Assembly: GCA_013400155.1 (NCBI GenBank)
Contig: VXBM01000043.1
Location: forward strand, 1,892,325-1,956,324
Reading direction: 5' to 3'
DNA: 64,000 bases
DNA from: Helopsaltes ochotensis
Lineage: Eukaryota > Chordata > Aves > Passeriformes > Locustellidae
Shown piece after piece: positions 24,667-38,400 of this stretch. How positions within the stretch are numbered: position 1 is the stretch's first letter; every line of letters starts with the position of its first letter. The notes under the pieces were generated by a model. It saw only the letters and a program-made list of their open reading frames with translations, was not told the DNA's origin and ran no database searches. The position numbers were made by a program, and so were the translations under genes.

Positions 24667-24760
24667 TGGGGGGTGGTGTTGGTTTTCATTTTGGTTTGGG
24701 TTTTTGGGTTTGGGTATTGTTTTGTTGTTTCTGGCTTTGTGTGTGTGTTTGGTTTGTTTT
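24667..24760 (+). repeat. G/T-rich low-complexity block
   Basis: Runs of G separated by T-rich spacers, including TTTGGG-type units near 24697-24714, followed by (TG)n-like sequence. It is weakly compatible with G-quadruplex or R-loop formation. It is low-complexity sequence rather than a gene. Confidence 0.5.
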
Positions 24761-27034
24761 CTGTCAGGGTATTTATCTGTGTCTGAAATAATGTTCCAAA
24801 GAATAGAGGAAGGCTCTAATTTACTGCCGTGTTAATTTCTTGTGAAGTGTATGGATCTGGTTTTATAATCAAGTTTGAAAAGTGTTTGCTGTTGTTAGCA
24901 AGATAACTGTGAAAGGAAAAAGATGTGACTACTGTAGTCTTTCTCTTGAATACTGAAGTGTATTCACAGGTGATACTGAAAAGAGAAGTTCACTTTACTG
25001 TGGGACTTGTTACAGAAAAATCCTCTTGTTCATTGGGTTGACAAAACAAACAGCATATGGCAAATCAGTTAACAGCCTTCCAGTTCTGTAACTATTTACG
25101 TAACTGGTCCCGTAAACTCTGGTTTTCTGAAGCACTGAACAGTGTCTGCCCCCTTTTAGTGGGGAGTGTGCTCAGAACAGTCTGTGGTGATGAACTCTGT
25201 TAGTATGTGCCTTTCCTACACCATAAAAGGCTAATGATTTAATTCACTAAAATTGAAGGACTGATCAAAATACCTATGTATAGGTATCTAATTGAGTGGT
25301 TTAGAAGAGCAAATATTTGTTTACAGGCTATGTAGGTATAGTTGTATCTTTTGACTATCAATAGCAACAGATGGAAGGATAATGCCTTTGTCTGAAGTCT
25401 GTCTGATAGGAGCTGATAATAACACTGGGAAGTACCTTCTCATATTCCAGCTGCATTCACTATAGCTTCCTTCATACAGGAGGCGAGAGTAGTTGAGACA
25501 GTTTATCAGAACTATGCTGAATGAGGAGGTTTTGTCTGGATCTCTATGCTGAGAGCTGAAAGATTCATGTTACAAGAGGAAGCACTATACTTTATTCCTG
25601 TACCAAGTTCTTGTAGGTTTGCTGGGTATTCTGATTACACCTATTGTGAGAAATTAACTAATAGTTAAGAGCAGGATATGTTTGTTATGTTCTTGTGCTG
25701 TAAGTTTTATTTTATGAGTTCATTGTTCACTCCAGTTGCTGTGTAGAGATAGTGCCATGAAATGTGTTTTTTTACAGAACTGTTGGCAGGAGTTTAAGAT
25801 TCTAAATAATGTGCACCTTCATTAAATACATATGAGGAAAGTTAAAAGGAATATACCATGCATATACCTTGCTCTCTGTGTTGAAATGAAGTTGTACTGG
25901 TGATGCTCAATGCCTGGATTCTGTATAGATATTTTTATACTATATTTGTCCTAATTGTCAGAATCATAAACAATGTGATTTGCCAAACAATATGATTCAA
26001 CCCATACCAGATAGATTCTTTTCTTTCTGACTATTCCATTGAGACAAAGCCTAAAGATGCATCTTTTAAGTATGAAACACACTAAATTCACTTGTCTGTC
26101 TGGGATTTCTCCAGCATACTTGTTAAACAGGTTATAATTTTTAAGTCAGTTGAAAATGGTGTCCTACAGTCTGCTTAATAGCTGAGCGGATAAATACAAG
26201 GAAGTGATATTTGGATGAGAGGGAAGTTGCCACTCTCCCTTCTTTTTCACCTCCCCCATCTGGCAGAAAGTACTTCCTTGTTTTAAATTTGTATCAGGCG
26301 TCTTGGCTTTTTGATGAGTTCAGAGCTGTGACCCTGTTACAGTTCTAAACTGTAGCAAAGTCTATAGAATAGCCTGTAAGTAATACGCAAACTAAGTTAT
26401 TTTAAATGTTACATTCTGTTCAGTAAAACTCGGTGAATAGGTACAGTGTAAGCTGGGTCTCATGGTATTGCAGCTGGACATGTTGTAATACAATTTGTAC
26501 AGAGTTGTATGTGCACATGCAAAGCTGGTGGATCTTGTTTTCTGCATTTGTGATGTAGTGCATCTAGGTGTTCTGTAATACTCCATGTGCAAACCTTTTA
26601 TCTTTCCCCTATTGCCTTGCTTTGTAACGCTGAGACTGCTCCCTTCTTGTCTTGAGCACACTGTTCACTCCATTAGTGTATGGAGAGGAAAAAAAACAGT
26701 GCATACTCTGCTTGTTGGATGCTGTGCCAGACTGGCCAGAGCAGGAGTTTAACCCTTCACTGAAGAAGTCAGTAGGTGAGATCCCTTTCTTGTTTCTACA
26801 AGTTTTGAAAAAACAGATCCTCTAGAATGCAAAAATAGATTAAGTCACATGTGCAAGAACTGGGGAGTGTTGGAGTTGCTTGCTCATTCAGTCTCCTGTG
26901 AATGCATTTTTAATAATATTGTGGAAGTATCTGTAGTTAGTGGAGAGGCATTTAAAAGTTTTGAAAGGTTTCAGTAGTTTCAGCAAGGGTTCTTTAGTCA
27001 TACACTAAAACATTCACCATGTTTTTATTTTGTT

Positions 27035-27060
27035 TTATTACATGTCAAGACATGTAATAA
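27035..27060. repeat. 12-bp perfect palindrome flanked by 8-bp direct repeats
   Basis: TTATTACATGTC at 27035-27046, then a 2-nt spacer, then its exact reverse complement at 27049-27060. TATTTTGT occurs on both sides, at 27026-27033 and 27061-27068, placed like a target-site duplication. An 8-bp duplication would suit a hAT-type footprint, but the AT-rich context makes chance plausible. Confidence 0.6.
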
Positions 27061-30000
27061 TATTTTGTAACTGAAGGACTAAATGATTGTTTACAAAATT
27101 TTTCAAAAATAAAAGTCTTGCATCAGTACTTTCCAAGCCAGATAATTTGTTCTTGCAGCTTTTCTGTAGGCTACCATTAATCATGCAGCAAATGCGCGGG
27201 TTTTGCAGAGAACTTCTGCTTCACCTGAGGCTTCACATGGCTGTTGGTCATACAGCAAATTCAGTATTCTGCTGCTTTGTTGATATATAGCTTCTCTGCT
27301 TTATATCTGTTATTCTAGAGTTACTGGAAAGATGGGGTTTTCTCCAGATACTTCTTATAATGAGCAACAGTATCTGTAAGCATTGTACAAACAGTAGTAG
27401 CATTTTTTTCCTGTGATGCATGATATCTCACTTACTTCATTTAGGGTTAAACATAGTCTTCCTGTCTCCTATTTCAAGTGACATAACTAGGACTAAAATG
27501 TACTTATGCCTGTTTATTAACAACCTTCAGCCATTCCCAGAAGTCTCAGGAAGTGCCTGTTTTCTGGCTTGGCTATGGTGAAAATAAGATTTCTTCGTGT
27601 TTAGGGGAATGGACATAATTATATCCTTTGTACATACAAGGCAAGTGTAATACTGCTCGTCTTAAGATGGCAACTATTTTAATGCAATAATGCTCAAAAA
27701 TATACGGCTTGTGATCTACTGTTGTCTTGGATAGAGATGTTTGAAAATGGTCTGTTTTAAGTTAATGTGGGAATTAAGTTTAAAATAGAATGAATTAAGA
27801 ATGAAGCTTTGGTTCAAATGTAGATAAGACTCAAGTATTCTAACAATCTCTATTAAGAACATATGTGAAAAAAAAACCTGGCTAAGTTTCTTTAAAAAAA
27901 TTCTTCCCAATTAAAAGTTGAACGAAATTAAGAGGATGATTGAAAGCTAAGTGAGTGGGTTCTGATCCAGTTTACAAAGTAGGATTTCCTGATCTGTATT
28001 TTATGTATGCTTGTGTTCTAGTGATACTCACTTACTTCATATGAGTATATGTATGTTTGTATTTTTCTCAAGTGGGGTCGTAAGAAAGCCCATTCTGAGT
28101 GCTTGGGACGCAGTACTTCCCTCTTTCCTAGCTTGTAGATAAAGATGTTACAGCTGGTACACACCGTGAAGAACCTGTTCATTGACAGGCACAATGTGAA
28201 GAGGCTGAGATGGGTAGCAGAACGGAAGGAGGCCTGGAACTGTGTTCTGGCCACTACACAGTGTTTTGGTAGAACTTCCTGAGGAGGAGGAAGTGGTGTG
28301 TTTAGGGAATAGCCCTCCCTACAGTGTGTGGCAGGCTGTGAGCCTGCTGTGGGACTACACAGCGGGGTCATCTGAGTGAAGAGGAGAGCGGACCTGTAGG
28401 TGCTGCAAAGCAGCGACGTTTCCCTTCAGTTTGCATCCTGATGCAGTTAAATACACTGCTTTTATGAACGTCACCATCTGTTAACTGAAGAATTCCGGAG
28501 CTCGTTCATTAACAGGGCAAATAGGAGTGGTTGCTGAGATACCCTCTGCGGCTGCATGTGCCCTTCCTCTCTTGTCTTAACATTGGTGTTCAGTGTCCCA
28601 GTTGTGAACTTTTTCAATCAGTTTGCTCTGCTGATGGGAAACTTGCTGGTGAAGTCTAATGATTAGTCGAACTGATCCACTCGGTGGCATGGGTGAAGTG
28701 GAGAGCACAGCTCTAATCACTAATGTTTTTCAGCTGATCTGCTAATCTCTAGAAGCAGAACTTGATTCTTTTTTTATTATGGCTGCTCATTTCAAAAGGA
28801 GTCACAAATGTTTCCACATATATTCTGTCTGTGGCAGATTCCTGCTTTTTCCCAGAAACTAAATGTGTCATACCTGTGAAGTTGTTAGGTCTCAAACAAG
28901 ACATCCCCTCCTGTCAGACCCGACTTTGATCTAGAGTTTCCAAAGCAGTTCCTTTGCTGCTGGTCTGGAGACATCTTTATGGAGAAAAACAGTCTTAATG
29001 TTTCTCTTCCTCAATTGCATCTCTCCATTTTTAGCTTTGCTTTAGAAAGCTGACTTACTGTATACATTATCTGACAGTGTGGCCAGATCTCCAGTGGTTC
29101 AGTACTATTTTTGAGCTTGTTGCTCACTTTATCATGCAAATGTGTCTCTAATCATACAAATTGACTTTTTAAAATTAAAGGTGACAATGATACTGCTTTT
29201 TAAAAACATATGCTAAAGCTTAACAGGAAAACAGATTTTTTTCATACTGTGTTGATACGATGAATTTATTAATTCTTCCTCAGAGCAAAGTAGTCTTTTG
29301 TCCAGCTAAAAGTGATTTTAAAACTCCTGTTGTTTTCCTTTTGCATATTGAACACTGTGCATATCTAGCAGAGTTTCTCACTTAAATATTTTCAAGCTAT
29401 AATATAGTGTGCTGTTAATACTAGTGCCTTAATTTTTGCAAGGAAAGTAGCTCCATGTCCTGAAGGTCAACCTACAAACTGTTTTCAGAAATTCTTTTTG
29501 GGAATTATTCTTCTTTTCGTGTCTCAAAAAGACTAGCAGATTTTCTTCATAGCATCCTATACATATGCCTGTACAATCTATAGTGAACTTTTAATATGAA
29601 ATTAAAATGTGAAATACTGTTTAATTTATGTATATGAACATGTTACTTTTTTCTCATCTTAATCTAAGTGCTTCTGCTTTGTTTCCAGTGTTCCTATGGC
29701 TTTTGATGTTGCTGCCCTGAACCTTCTAATTGATATTAATCTTTTAGTCTATAAAATACTTAGCCTTTAAGTTTGCTCATAGCACATTTTTTCCTCTCTT
29801 TTAACTGTAATACCCAGATTATTTTCAGAGAGGAATGAGGTATAATTTGCAGATTAGTCTGGAGCTACAATCCAGAACTCAGAGAAAGCAGAAAAGCAAA
29901 ACACTTTTTTTTTTTTCTTGATATAGAAACAGCTCTTTGTTAGTTTTTAGATGTGAAGCTAACAGGGTGTTTTGAAAAGATAAAGTACTGTTTAGCTGGA

Positions 30001-33000
30001 AGCAGCTTTTGTCTGCCTGTTAGGAAGAAGCACATTGCAGTTGCAAGGAAAAAAGAGAGACCTAACCAAATTGATAATTATGAAAACAAACAGGCAGGAA
30101 TACAGAGAAATGATAATTGGTTCAGACAGTAAAATAAAGGAACTATTATCCTAAGACAGAAAAGGAAGCAGGAATGCATAAAGATAGAGACGAAAGTAGA
30201 AACCAAAAACAGACAGTGAAGAGGTATCCACAAAGACAAACTGAAATGTATTGTCAGAAGTAGATTAGTGTAACATGCTGTAATTAAAATACAATTTTAT
30301 AATTAACTTGTCCTGAAGACAAATAGAGAAAGGTATAGTATATTATACTGGTAACTTCTCATTAATGTATTAATGGATGGCTATGGTTCCCATAACTTTT
30401 AAGGTAGCGCATCAAGTAGTTCTTTGTGCAAACACTGCAAGTTTTTTTTTTGTTGTGTTTCCTTTATTGAAATAAAGAAATTTACTTGGAGATACCTCCC
30501 AAGTAAAACAATGAATCATTTGAAGGTCTTGATCATTATCTAAAAATAAAAACCAAGCTGCATAATGTTTCATAATTCAGCTTCATTGGCTTCAGCTTCT
30601 TATTTCATAAGAGTTTTATAAAATTTTAATATGCTAAATAGTCACTTTATAATGTTTTGTAACTTAAAATATTTAACTTCTTGAATAGAGTTGGTTGTTA
30701 CGAAGCAGTCTTTTTTTTCTTCTGTAGTGCTGCTCATGCAGGAAAAAAGAAGATATTATGCAGAATTTAACCTATCATTTAAATTTATCCATAATTCAGG
30801 TTCATGTGATAAACCCTCATGGGATTAATTGAGTAAGCAAGGACTGCTAAGATTGGTATTAAGTATCTAATCATCCACATTTTCTTACTTGGCTTTCTGT
30901 GGGCTTGTAGTTGTATGGTTAAGTAAGTTATAGCGTTTCATAAGGTGATAATAAAATACAACATTTATCCACAAATGCACTGGGGCTTTTTCGATGCAAA
31001 GTGTTTTGAATTATTTTTTCACTGAACTGAGATCTGATTGCTGCTTTTCCATGCTCTGAACCCTGGCATGGTGCGTATTTCCTTATACCAGCCTGCGTAA
31101 GGGTTAAGGATTTAGACAGCAGAAGACAGCGTTGAGATTTTAATCTCCCACTCACTGACTTGGAAGTTTAGGCTGGCTGTGCAGCTGGGAGAACAAAGAA
31201 TTGGGAAAAAACCTCATCTTGAGCTGGTGCTTGAAAAGTGCAAATAAGATGACTTGGGTAACTGCAGACTAAAATTGTGGTCAAATAAAACTGTGGAAGC
31301 AATGATGTACAGTTGAGTTGATAGAGAAAAAAATGATGGTAGAATAATTAATGCAAAGTATCCTCATTTCAAATAAAATGTTTTATGAAGTAGATTTTGC
31401 AGGTGTAATTACCTATGATAAATTTCTGCAACTTTGTAAGTCAATGTACTTCAGTGTTTAATGTGATTCTTAAAACTTTCAGCTGTTTTGTCTGGAGATC
31501 AGTGAAATGGGAGACTAATTTGAAAGCAATTTGATGTTAATGCAGTTAGCTAGTTTACATATTGTAAAGGAATAAATTAGTGAAACAGAAGGATTTTTTA
31601 GAAATGACATCACAATCCTAGCTTTAAATGCAAGTAGAATTGCTTTCTGAAGTTGATGAAACCTGGGAACATTAACCCCTTAAAAATCTCAATCTGGTTT
31701 AATGCCTTTTATTTGAAACTCCCACACTAGTTCAGTGTCTGGACTGGTAGCTTTGAGAAGACTAAATGTCCAGTATTTATGCTGTGGCATGCTCTCTCTG
31801 AAGAGATCTTCCATGTTTTTCTTTTTATTGGTTCTTGAGGCTTGTTTGGAGAAAAAACAAGTGTCTGTAAGAGGAGGAGAGCAAATCTTGTGTTTAACCA
31901 GGAGAGTCTGTTTTGTCTTGGGGGCAGGTTTGAATCAGGTTCACTCTTGGCTTTGATGCTTCAGCTGCTATGTTTGTAAAGCATCCTGGTATTTGCAAAC
32001 ACATGGGAAGTTTAGAACTGCAAACCTGGAGTGTATATAACATTGATCTGTGGTTCCAGTAAATAACTTGGAAGTAGAATTTAGGTAGGTGACGTTTGTT
32101 TTGGAATCGTCTGTTTTGACCTACTGCAACTTCTTGTCAAGTGTCAGATTTGTTTGTTTGAAATGGAGAGGCTTTGGACTACATTCCATTTTTGAGTGGG
32201 CAGTTTCTACTACGGCCACCATCCATTAGCTGACCTTAATTGCTTTAATAATAGTCAGCTGCAGTTTTAATCAAGTTTTTTACAAAAACTGTCTGCTCAG
32301 CTGCCAAGGGGTGTGGGCAGTTACTAGACAAACAGCAGTATATATTTGCTTGGAAGTACTGTTGAGAACATACTTCATTATTAAGGCATAGATAGCCAGA
32401 TATTGTTGATTGTGATTTTTTTTTTAATAACCTGCTGATCGCTAGTTAATGCAGTTTTCATATTTCTTATAGAGGCCCTAGCCAATTTAATACACTGATA
32501 TATTTATTTTAAAATTACAGACCTAAATTTTATTGGCACTATTTGGTCTATTCTGTGTACAGCATTGCCTGATTTCTGACCTTTTTTTTTTTCCATTGAA
32601 GATGTCACTTTTATCTCAGTGCATTTCTTTGATTTTCTTTGTAGCAGTCTGGAAGATTTGTTGTTTGTGTTCCGGTACAAAAAAGAAGCTTTTTGCTTAA
32701 TTGAGGGCCAGAGCTCGAACGTGAGTTTCTGGAGAGAGATTGAAAGTAAATGAATAAATTTGTGACTCCCTTCTGGAAGCCTTTCTGAGAAGGCCAGTCC
32801 TTTTTGCTTATTCATTGATGTTGCCTTTATCTTTTGCTCATTTATCTCAGTGGCTTTACAGAACAGTGTAAGGTGATTCTTGTGACTGCAGACTTTGATT
32901 CACTGGTTTATTGTTTATAGAGAATTTGAAAACTTGTGAAGCTTGTGGGATAATCCAACAAAGCTGTCTTTACATAGAACATACTGTTTCTAGAATCAGA

Positions 33001-35304
33001 TTAAGAAGAGGAATTAAGGGGGGAAAGAAGAGTTTTGTCATGTGATCAGTGATGAAATCCTTGTAGTAAAGCGTGATAGCTTGTCAAGTGTAATTTTCAT
33101 ATTAATAGCAGATCTTGAAGGAAGTTAGAGCAGTGGAGTCCTTTTTTGTTTCAACAAAATATTTGGGAAGCGACTGTCTCTGGTTGCATGTTTGGAAACA
33201 TGAGTAATGTGGTGTTCCCTAATGCTAATGAAACCTTAGCAACAAATGAGAGCTTTGTGGTCTAAAGAGCTTAAGTAGGACAGCAAAGGCTTTGTTCTGC
33301 TATGTGCTGAAGGAAGTCAGTTCCTTTTAATGGTATTAGGTATTGGCTTCATGCCAAAAGCATCTTTTACAAACTACTTTTGGATGCTAGGTTAATTTTG
33401 TAAGAGTAATTACACAAATGAGTGGAGTATAAAAAAGAAAGGCTTCTTGAGATTGATGTATTTTTATGCATATTTGCAAATGTGGTTTGACGCCACAACC
33501 TGGTAACTGTCTCCTTATTCCCACACTCAAACAATGCATGTGCAGCTTCTCTAAAAGCAGTAGCAGAAATGTCACTTTATTTGACATAAGATATTTTGAG
33601 TGGAAATGTCCAACTGGTGCAAAGTGCACATATCAGAATAATATGAGATACAGCCCATTGTTTCTGAAATACATTGAAATCTTGTCTTCAGTCCCTCTCC
33701 CATCTCTTGGCTGTTTCTTTGTTTCTGAGGTGAAACATCAGGGCGAGTGGTTGTGATTTTGGTGGAGAGAGTGGTGCAGAGGCTGGTGGTAGAACAGGAT
33801 GGATGCTTTTGGTTGGCAGTACTTGCATGCCATTGGGCTGAAGTGTGCAAGGCACTGATGGCTGTGGCTGTTAGTCTGTGGTGTAGGGTACTGGGACCTG
33901 CAAGGCAACATTTGAGAGCAACCTTAATCTTGTTAAGTTATTTTTATTTTTGTTGGTTATATAGCTGTGTTCACCTGGTATCTCTTTAAGTGAATGTGTG
34001 TTCCTTGAGTCTTAGGCCTTGCAGGATTTTATGGCATTTTTTGATTTAGCTCTAGATCATCCTACTGTATGTTCAAATTGAACTTTAATTGCTAATGCTA
34101 GTAGTCTACATCATTCATTAGGTTCAGGCAAGCTACTGAATCTGCAAGAGATAGCCTCTGATAAACAGCCTTCAGAGCATGTTTTGTCTAAGTTAATTAG
34201 ACCTTGAACTTAGTTGGTTCCATAGCTTTTTTATTTTTCTGGGTTTTTGTAAGTTTACTGTGGAGTGTATTTGGATTCAGCCTCTACAGGACACAAACTT
34301 GGATGTTTCAGTTACTTGTCCTTTTGGATTACTAGATAACTGTTAATTTTACATGCTATTGTAAACTGAAAATCCTTGGTTTTTTTACTGTGGTAGATTA
34401 TTGTAGCATAAAATGCAAGTATGTGTTAGACTAAAAATGTTTGCTAGGCGGTATTTTGTACCTTTGTTGTCTTCTGCCTAATTCTTAACCCCTGCCCATA
34501 TTTCCACTTGTTTTTTGACTTTTCAACTTGTCCTAATTAGTCTATCCTCCACCTGTTGGTCAGTACAGAGTGCAGTGAAAGATTGGTTTTGAAGATGGTT
34601 TAATGTATTAAAAATTCCTTAACTTTTTTTTAAATGTAGTTTATTTTTGATGCTTTCTCCTTTTTGTGTTACGCCTTTGCTGTATCATTCTTAATTACTA
34701 AGGACAGGTTTGCTTTCTTTGGAATCTCCTGTTAGAGCTGGTCATGAGCTGTGCATATAGTTTTGATTTAATAAAAGTTTTTGATATGCAGTCTACACCC
34801 AACTTAGTCATGCTGCTAAAATTTTCATTATTTTTCTTTCAGTGGTTAATCCTAAGAGTGAAAGTAATTTTTTGTGTCCAATGAAATTATAACTCCTTGT
34901 GTTTCAAATCTGCCAGACATTCTGTGAACTACCTCTTATTTTTATCTAATATTTTTATCTTTGGTTGCGTTTGTTATCTTGGTGGAAAAGATTCACTTTT
35001 GAAATAAAGGGCTTTGAGAGGAAATAAAGACAGATTTGCATTGTAAAAATGATGAAAGACTGCTTACAGCTTAACATGCAAGTATTTAGAGCTGTTTTTC
35101 CAAAAAGAGGTAGATGTGCACAAGAAACCTACTGTTCTGGTGTATGGCTGATATATATATACACATTTGACTGATTTATAACTTGAATACCCAAATAGCA
35201 AGCATTTCTGTAGAGCATAGCTTATAAATAAATGATGTGCAAATCTGGTGCTGCTGTCATTCTTAACTAATTCTGTGTATTTTTGTTTACTTTTGTTTTT
35301 AAAG

Positions 35305-35420
35305 GATCAGTTTGATAACTTGGACAAGCATACACAGTGGGGCATTGACTTCTTGGAGAAATACGCAAAATTTGTAAAAGAAAGGATAGAAATTGAACAA
35401 AACTATGCAAAACAACTGAG
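35305..35420 (+). CDS. FNBP1L exon 2: start of F-BAR
   Basis: The acceptor TTTTTAAAG precedes GAT, and the donor is GAG|GTAAGG. It encodes residues 9-46 plus two bases of R47, beginning DQFDNLDKHTQWGIDFLEKY and continuing FVKERIEIEQNYAKQLR. This is helix 1 of the F-BAR domain. K33 and R35 in FVKER correspond to the basic concave-face residues that bind phosphoinositide membranes in this family. The exon starts in phase 0, as expected after an exon 1 of whole codons. Confidence 0.97.
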
Positions 35421-38400
35421 GTAAGGTTTTTCCTTTGCAAGAGGATCTTAAAAGTTACTTAAAATCACTGGTGGGGAAGTATGAAATGTCATGATTAATG
35501 ATTGTTTTTCATTTACAGAGTGAATTAGATCACTAGCTGTTTTCATGACAGACCAGTCCAAAACAGAAAGTTATCTTTGGGTGTGCACTTGCTTGCTTGT
35601 TTTGCCTTCTCTCTCACTCTCCCACTCAAAGCTCCCTTTAGATCTTTAAACTGAAAAGATTTAAGGCTTAAAATTAAAGATTCTGAACAAGGAAAACCAT
35701 AGTGATTTTTGTACTGACTATCAGCATGTTTGCTGTAAAGAGCTTAATCTGTATCTACACTCGAGTGTGTGTATGTGTGCCTTTGCTACTAATTAATTTC
35801 TCATGTTGAATTGGCAAGAGCTACACTACATTGTGTTAAGAAATCTGATTGAAATAATTGAGTAGAACTTGAGAAAACAACAAGACCTTCCTGTCCTTAA
35901 AGCACGCCCTTTTCGTAGCAGGTCTTGTCCCTTTGGGTAAGCCAGCCACCCTTTGTCTTACCTTTGTTCTTTAGCTGCCAAGTGAAACATCTTTTAGGTC
36001 CAGTAGGAATTTCCCTTCAGGGATCATACAAGGAGACTAGCAGCCATGAAGTGGCTGCTTCAGCGTAAGTTATTTCTTTAAAATAAAGTAGGTTGATTTT
36101 TACCACCAGTGCACTCGGTGCTTGAAGAGTAAAATTTAAAGTAAGATGTTCTTGTGAACTTGGCCTTCACTGCCATCTTTGCTTTCACCATCATCTTTAC
36201 TGTCTTGAATTCCTTTGGGGATTCAATTGAAACTGCTGCCTACCCTTGTCAGACTGAAACTGATAGCAACTTCTCTCCTGTGGTTTCTTCCATCATCTCA
36301 TCATTTGCAAACCAGATTGTCACTAGATAGAGAGCTGAGAAATCCTTCCTCATTAATATAATAATGAGGCTCACAGCTGAGGATATGGATGTTCTCTATC
36401 TGGGCTGCTCATTTCCTATTTGATTTCTTTATCAGTTTCTTTTCGTCCAGTTGTATATATTCACCTAAAATAATAACCCATTGTTTTACGGAAGAAATTG
36501 TTTTCTTGGAAGGAAGGAAAGAAATACCACTTTTCCAAAGCTGGTATAGAAGAACTTGAGGAGGTAAAGGAAAGTGGAAGCATGCACAGCAGTTTGCAGC
36601 CATGTTTTGATTTGTTTTCAGTGGCCTATTAAAAAATAGAAATATGTCGTATTTCCACAGATTTCTGTCAAGATCTTTTCCTTAAATAGTATTAACAAAT
36701 GTCATTTTGCTTAATTGTATTTAAAGGCTCATTCCACAGCTAGCAAGATGAGACAACATATTATTACTTCAGGATTTGAGTAAAAATAGGAAATTTTCTC
36801 TGTTCAGCATTTTTACTCTGGGTAAAACTATTGGTTTTTCTTGAAGTGTCTTTCAAAAATGAAAGAATTTTGTCGAGTATCCCTTCTGTCAGATGACTGG
36901 AGTGACTGTCCCTGTGCAGTAAGTATGACAGTTCTGGGAAGCACAGGTCTTGCTGCACTCACGTTATACAGTGCATGCATGCACTTCCTGCCTGCTTCCC
37001 ACGAGGGTCTGGACAGCGCACACATCAGAGGGTCACAGATTTTCTGCCAGTAGACCAGTTTGTGAAGCTACTCTTTGATATTCTTGCATTTGTATTCTTT
37101 GGAAGAGACTTGATTGTTTAGTGAACTGCCTCGTGATAGCAACTTGATTTCAGCCATCATTCCTCCTGAGGACGCTCACTGTTTTTAATTATGTAAAATA
37201 GTTATGAAGCCCAGGGGGAGCAAAATTGTTACCTTCAGAAGAGTTAGCCATCCTGCATCTTGCTCCTGGGAAGTTCTGAGAGAGAAGATCTTGTGGGATG
37301 AACTTGGTTCTGGTGCATTTTAATATTGGCAGCTTATGGCCTGGGAGATAGATATTAATATTCCTACTGAAAATTTCTAGTATATCACTGTTTCTTCCTT
37401 TTGTAATGGAAAACAATCTGAAAAAGTGTTGAGACTTTTCATAATGGACTTTATAACTGAGATTAATAATGCTCTTGGTTAGTGGAGTATGAACAGTACA
37501 GCAGGTAGTCACCTCTATGGCCCTCTTAGTACTTGGATGGGAGACCAAGGAAAGCCCAGTTTAGGTAGGAGATAAAGCTAGTGATGTATGGTGGTATTTT
37601 TTTTCTATCTTGGTTTCAGTGTGGACCATGAACATCCTGTTGAGATTGTTGATGGATCTTATTCTCATATACTTAAACCCAAGGATGAAAACCTGAGTGA
37701 ACTTTTCATAACAGTTTTCACAAATTAAAGTCCGTCTCCTGGCAGAAATTCACATTCACTTTGTGTACACCCTTGTGTTTTGAAAACTTTATTTTTCTTT
37801 ATACTGTCACAACTTAGTGATGAGCCTTTTCCAGGTGCAACAGCCCTTTCAGGTCTTCTAGGAGATGGCAAGTGATGCATGTACAGCATATGAGGAGCTG
37901 TTTGAGCAAACTCACTGTATTCTTACTGTATGCAGGTGTTGCAGTTCATGATTTCCAAGTAATTCCCCAAGTGATAACTTTTCCAAATGCTGGTTTTAGG
38001 TTACAAGTCATTCCTTGCTATTTTTTGATACTGAAAAAATTACAAGACAAATTGGGGAATCGTCAGTTGTCTGGGGGGGGGGTCCACTATAGACAGCTTG
38101 TCTTGTCTTTGTCTGCAACATAATGTGTTCTGAAACAAAAAAAGGAAGTGTAATTTGATTTTGTTTGAGCTAGCTTAAAGGAAAATCTACAGTTTTGTGT
38201 GGTATAGGTCTCCACTAATGTATTGTGTTACCCTAAGGTTTACAAAGGTTATTAGAGGCTGTTACTGTTACAGGGATGTGAATCAGGACAAAGATATTAC
38301 AGGGTGGTACATTGTACATTAACACATTCCATTTTAGTGATATGACTGTTTAATTTGTTTTTATTTTGTCATTGGAAAAATTTGGATTTAGTGTGTGCCA

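Larger units (their letters stand above)
23642..35304 (+). other. FNBP1L intron 1, distal part
   Basis: AT-rich intron of about 11.7 kb with no exon-like segment before 35305. Notable contents are a G/T-rich block at about 24667-24760, a hairpin at 27035-27060, a somewhat GC-richer block at about 28060-28560 and an A/G-rich stretch at about 29870-30240. No transposon family was recognised. Confidence 0.5.

Noticed and set aside
33387..33989. Overlapping 80-96 codon frames on both strands
   Set aside because: They are mutually overlapping, have no homology that I recognise and no splice signals; typical intronic noise.
37189..37548. 119-codon minus-strand open frame overlapping the 5S-like fragment
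   Set aside because: No protein family is recognisable and it runs antisense to the 5S similarity. Chance open frame.
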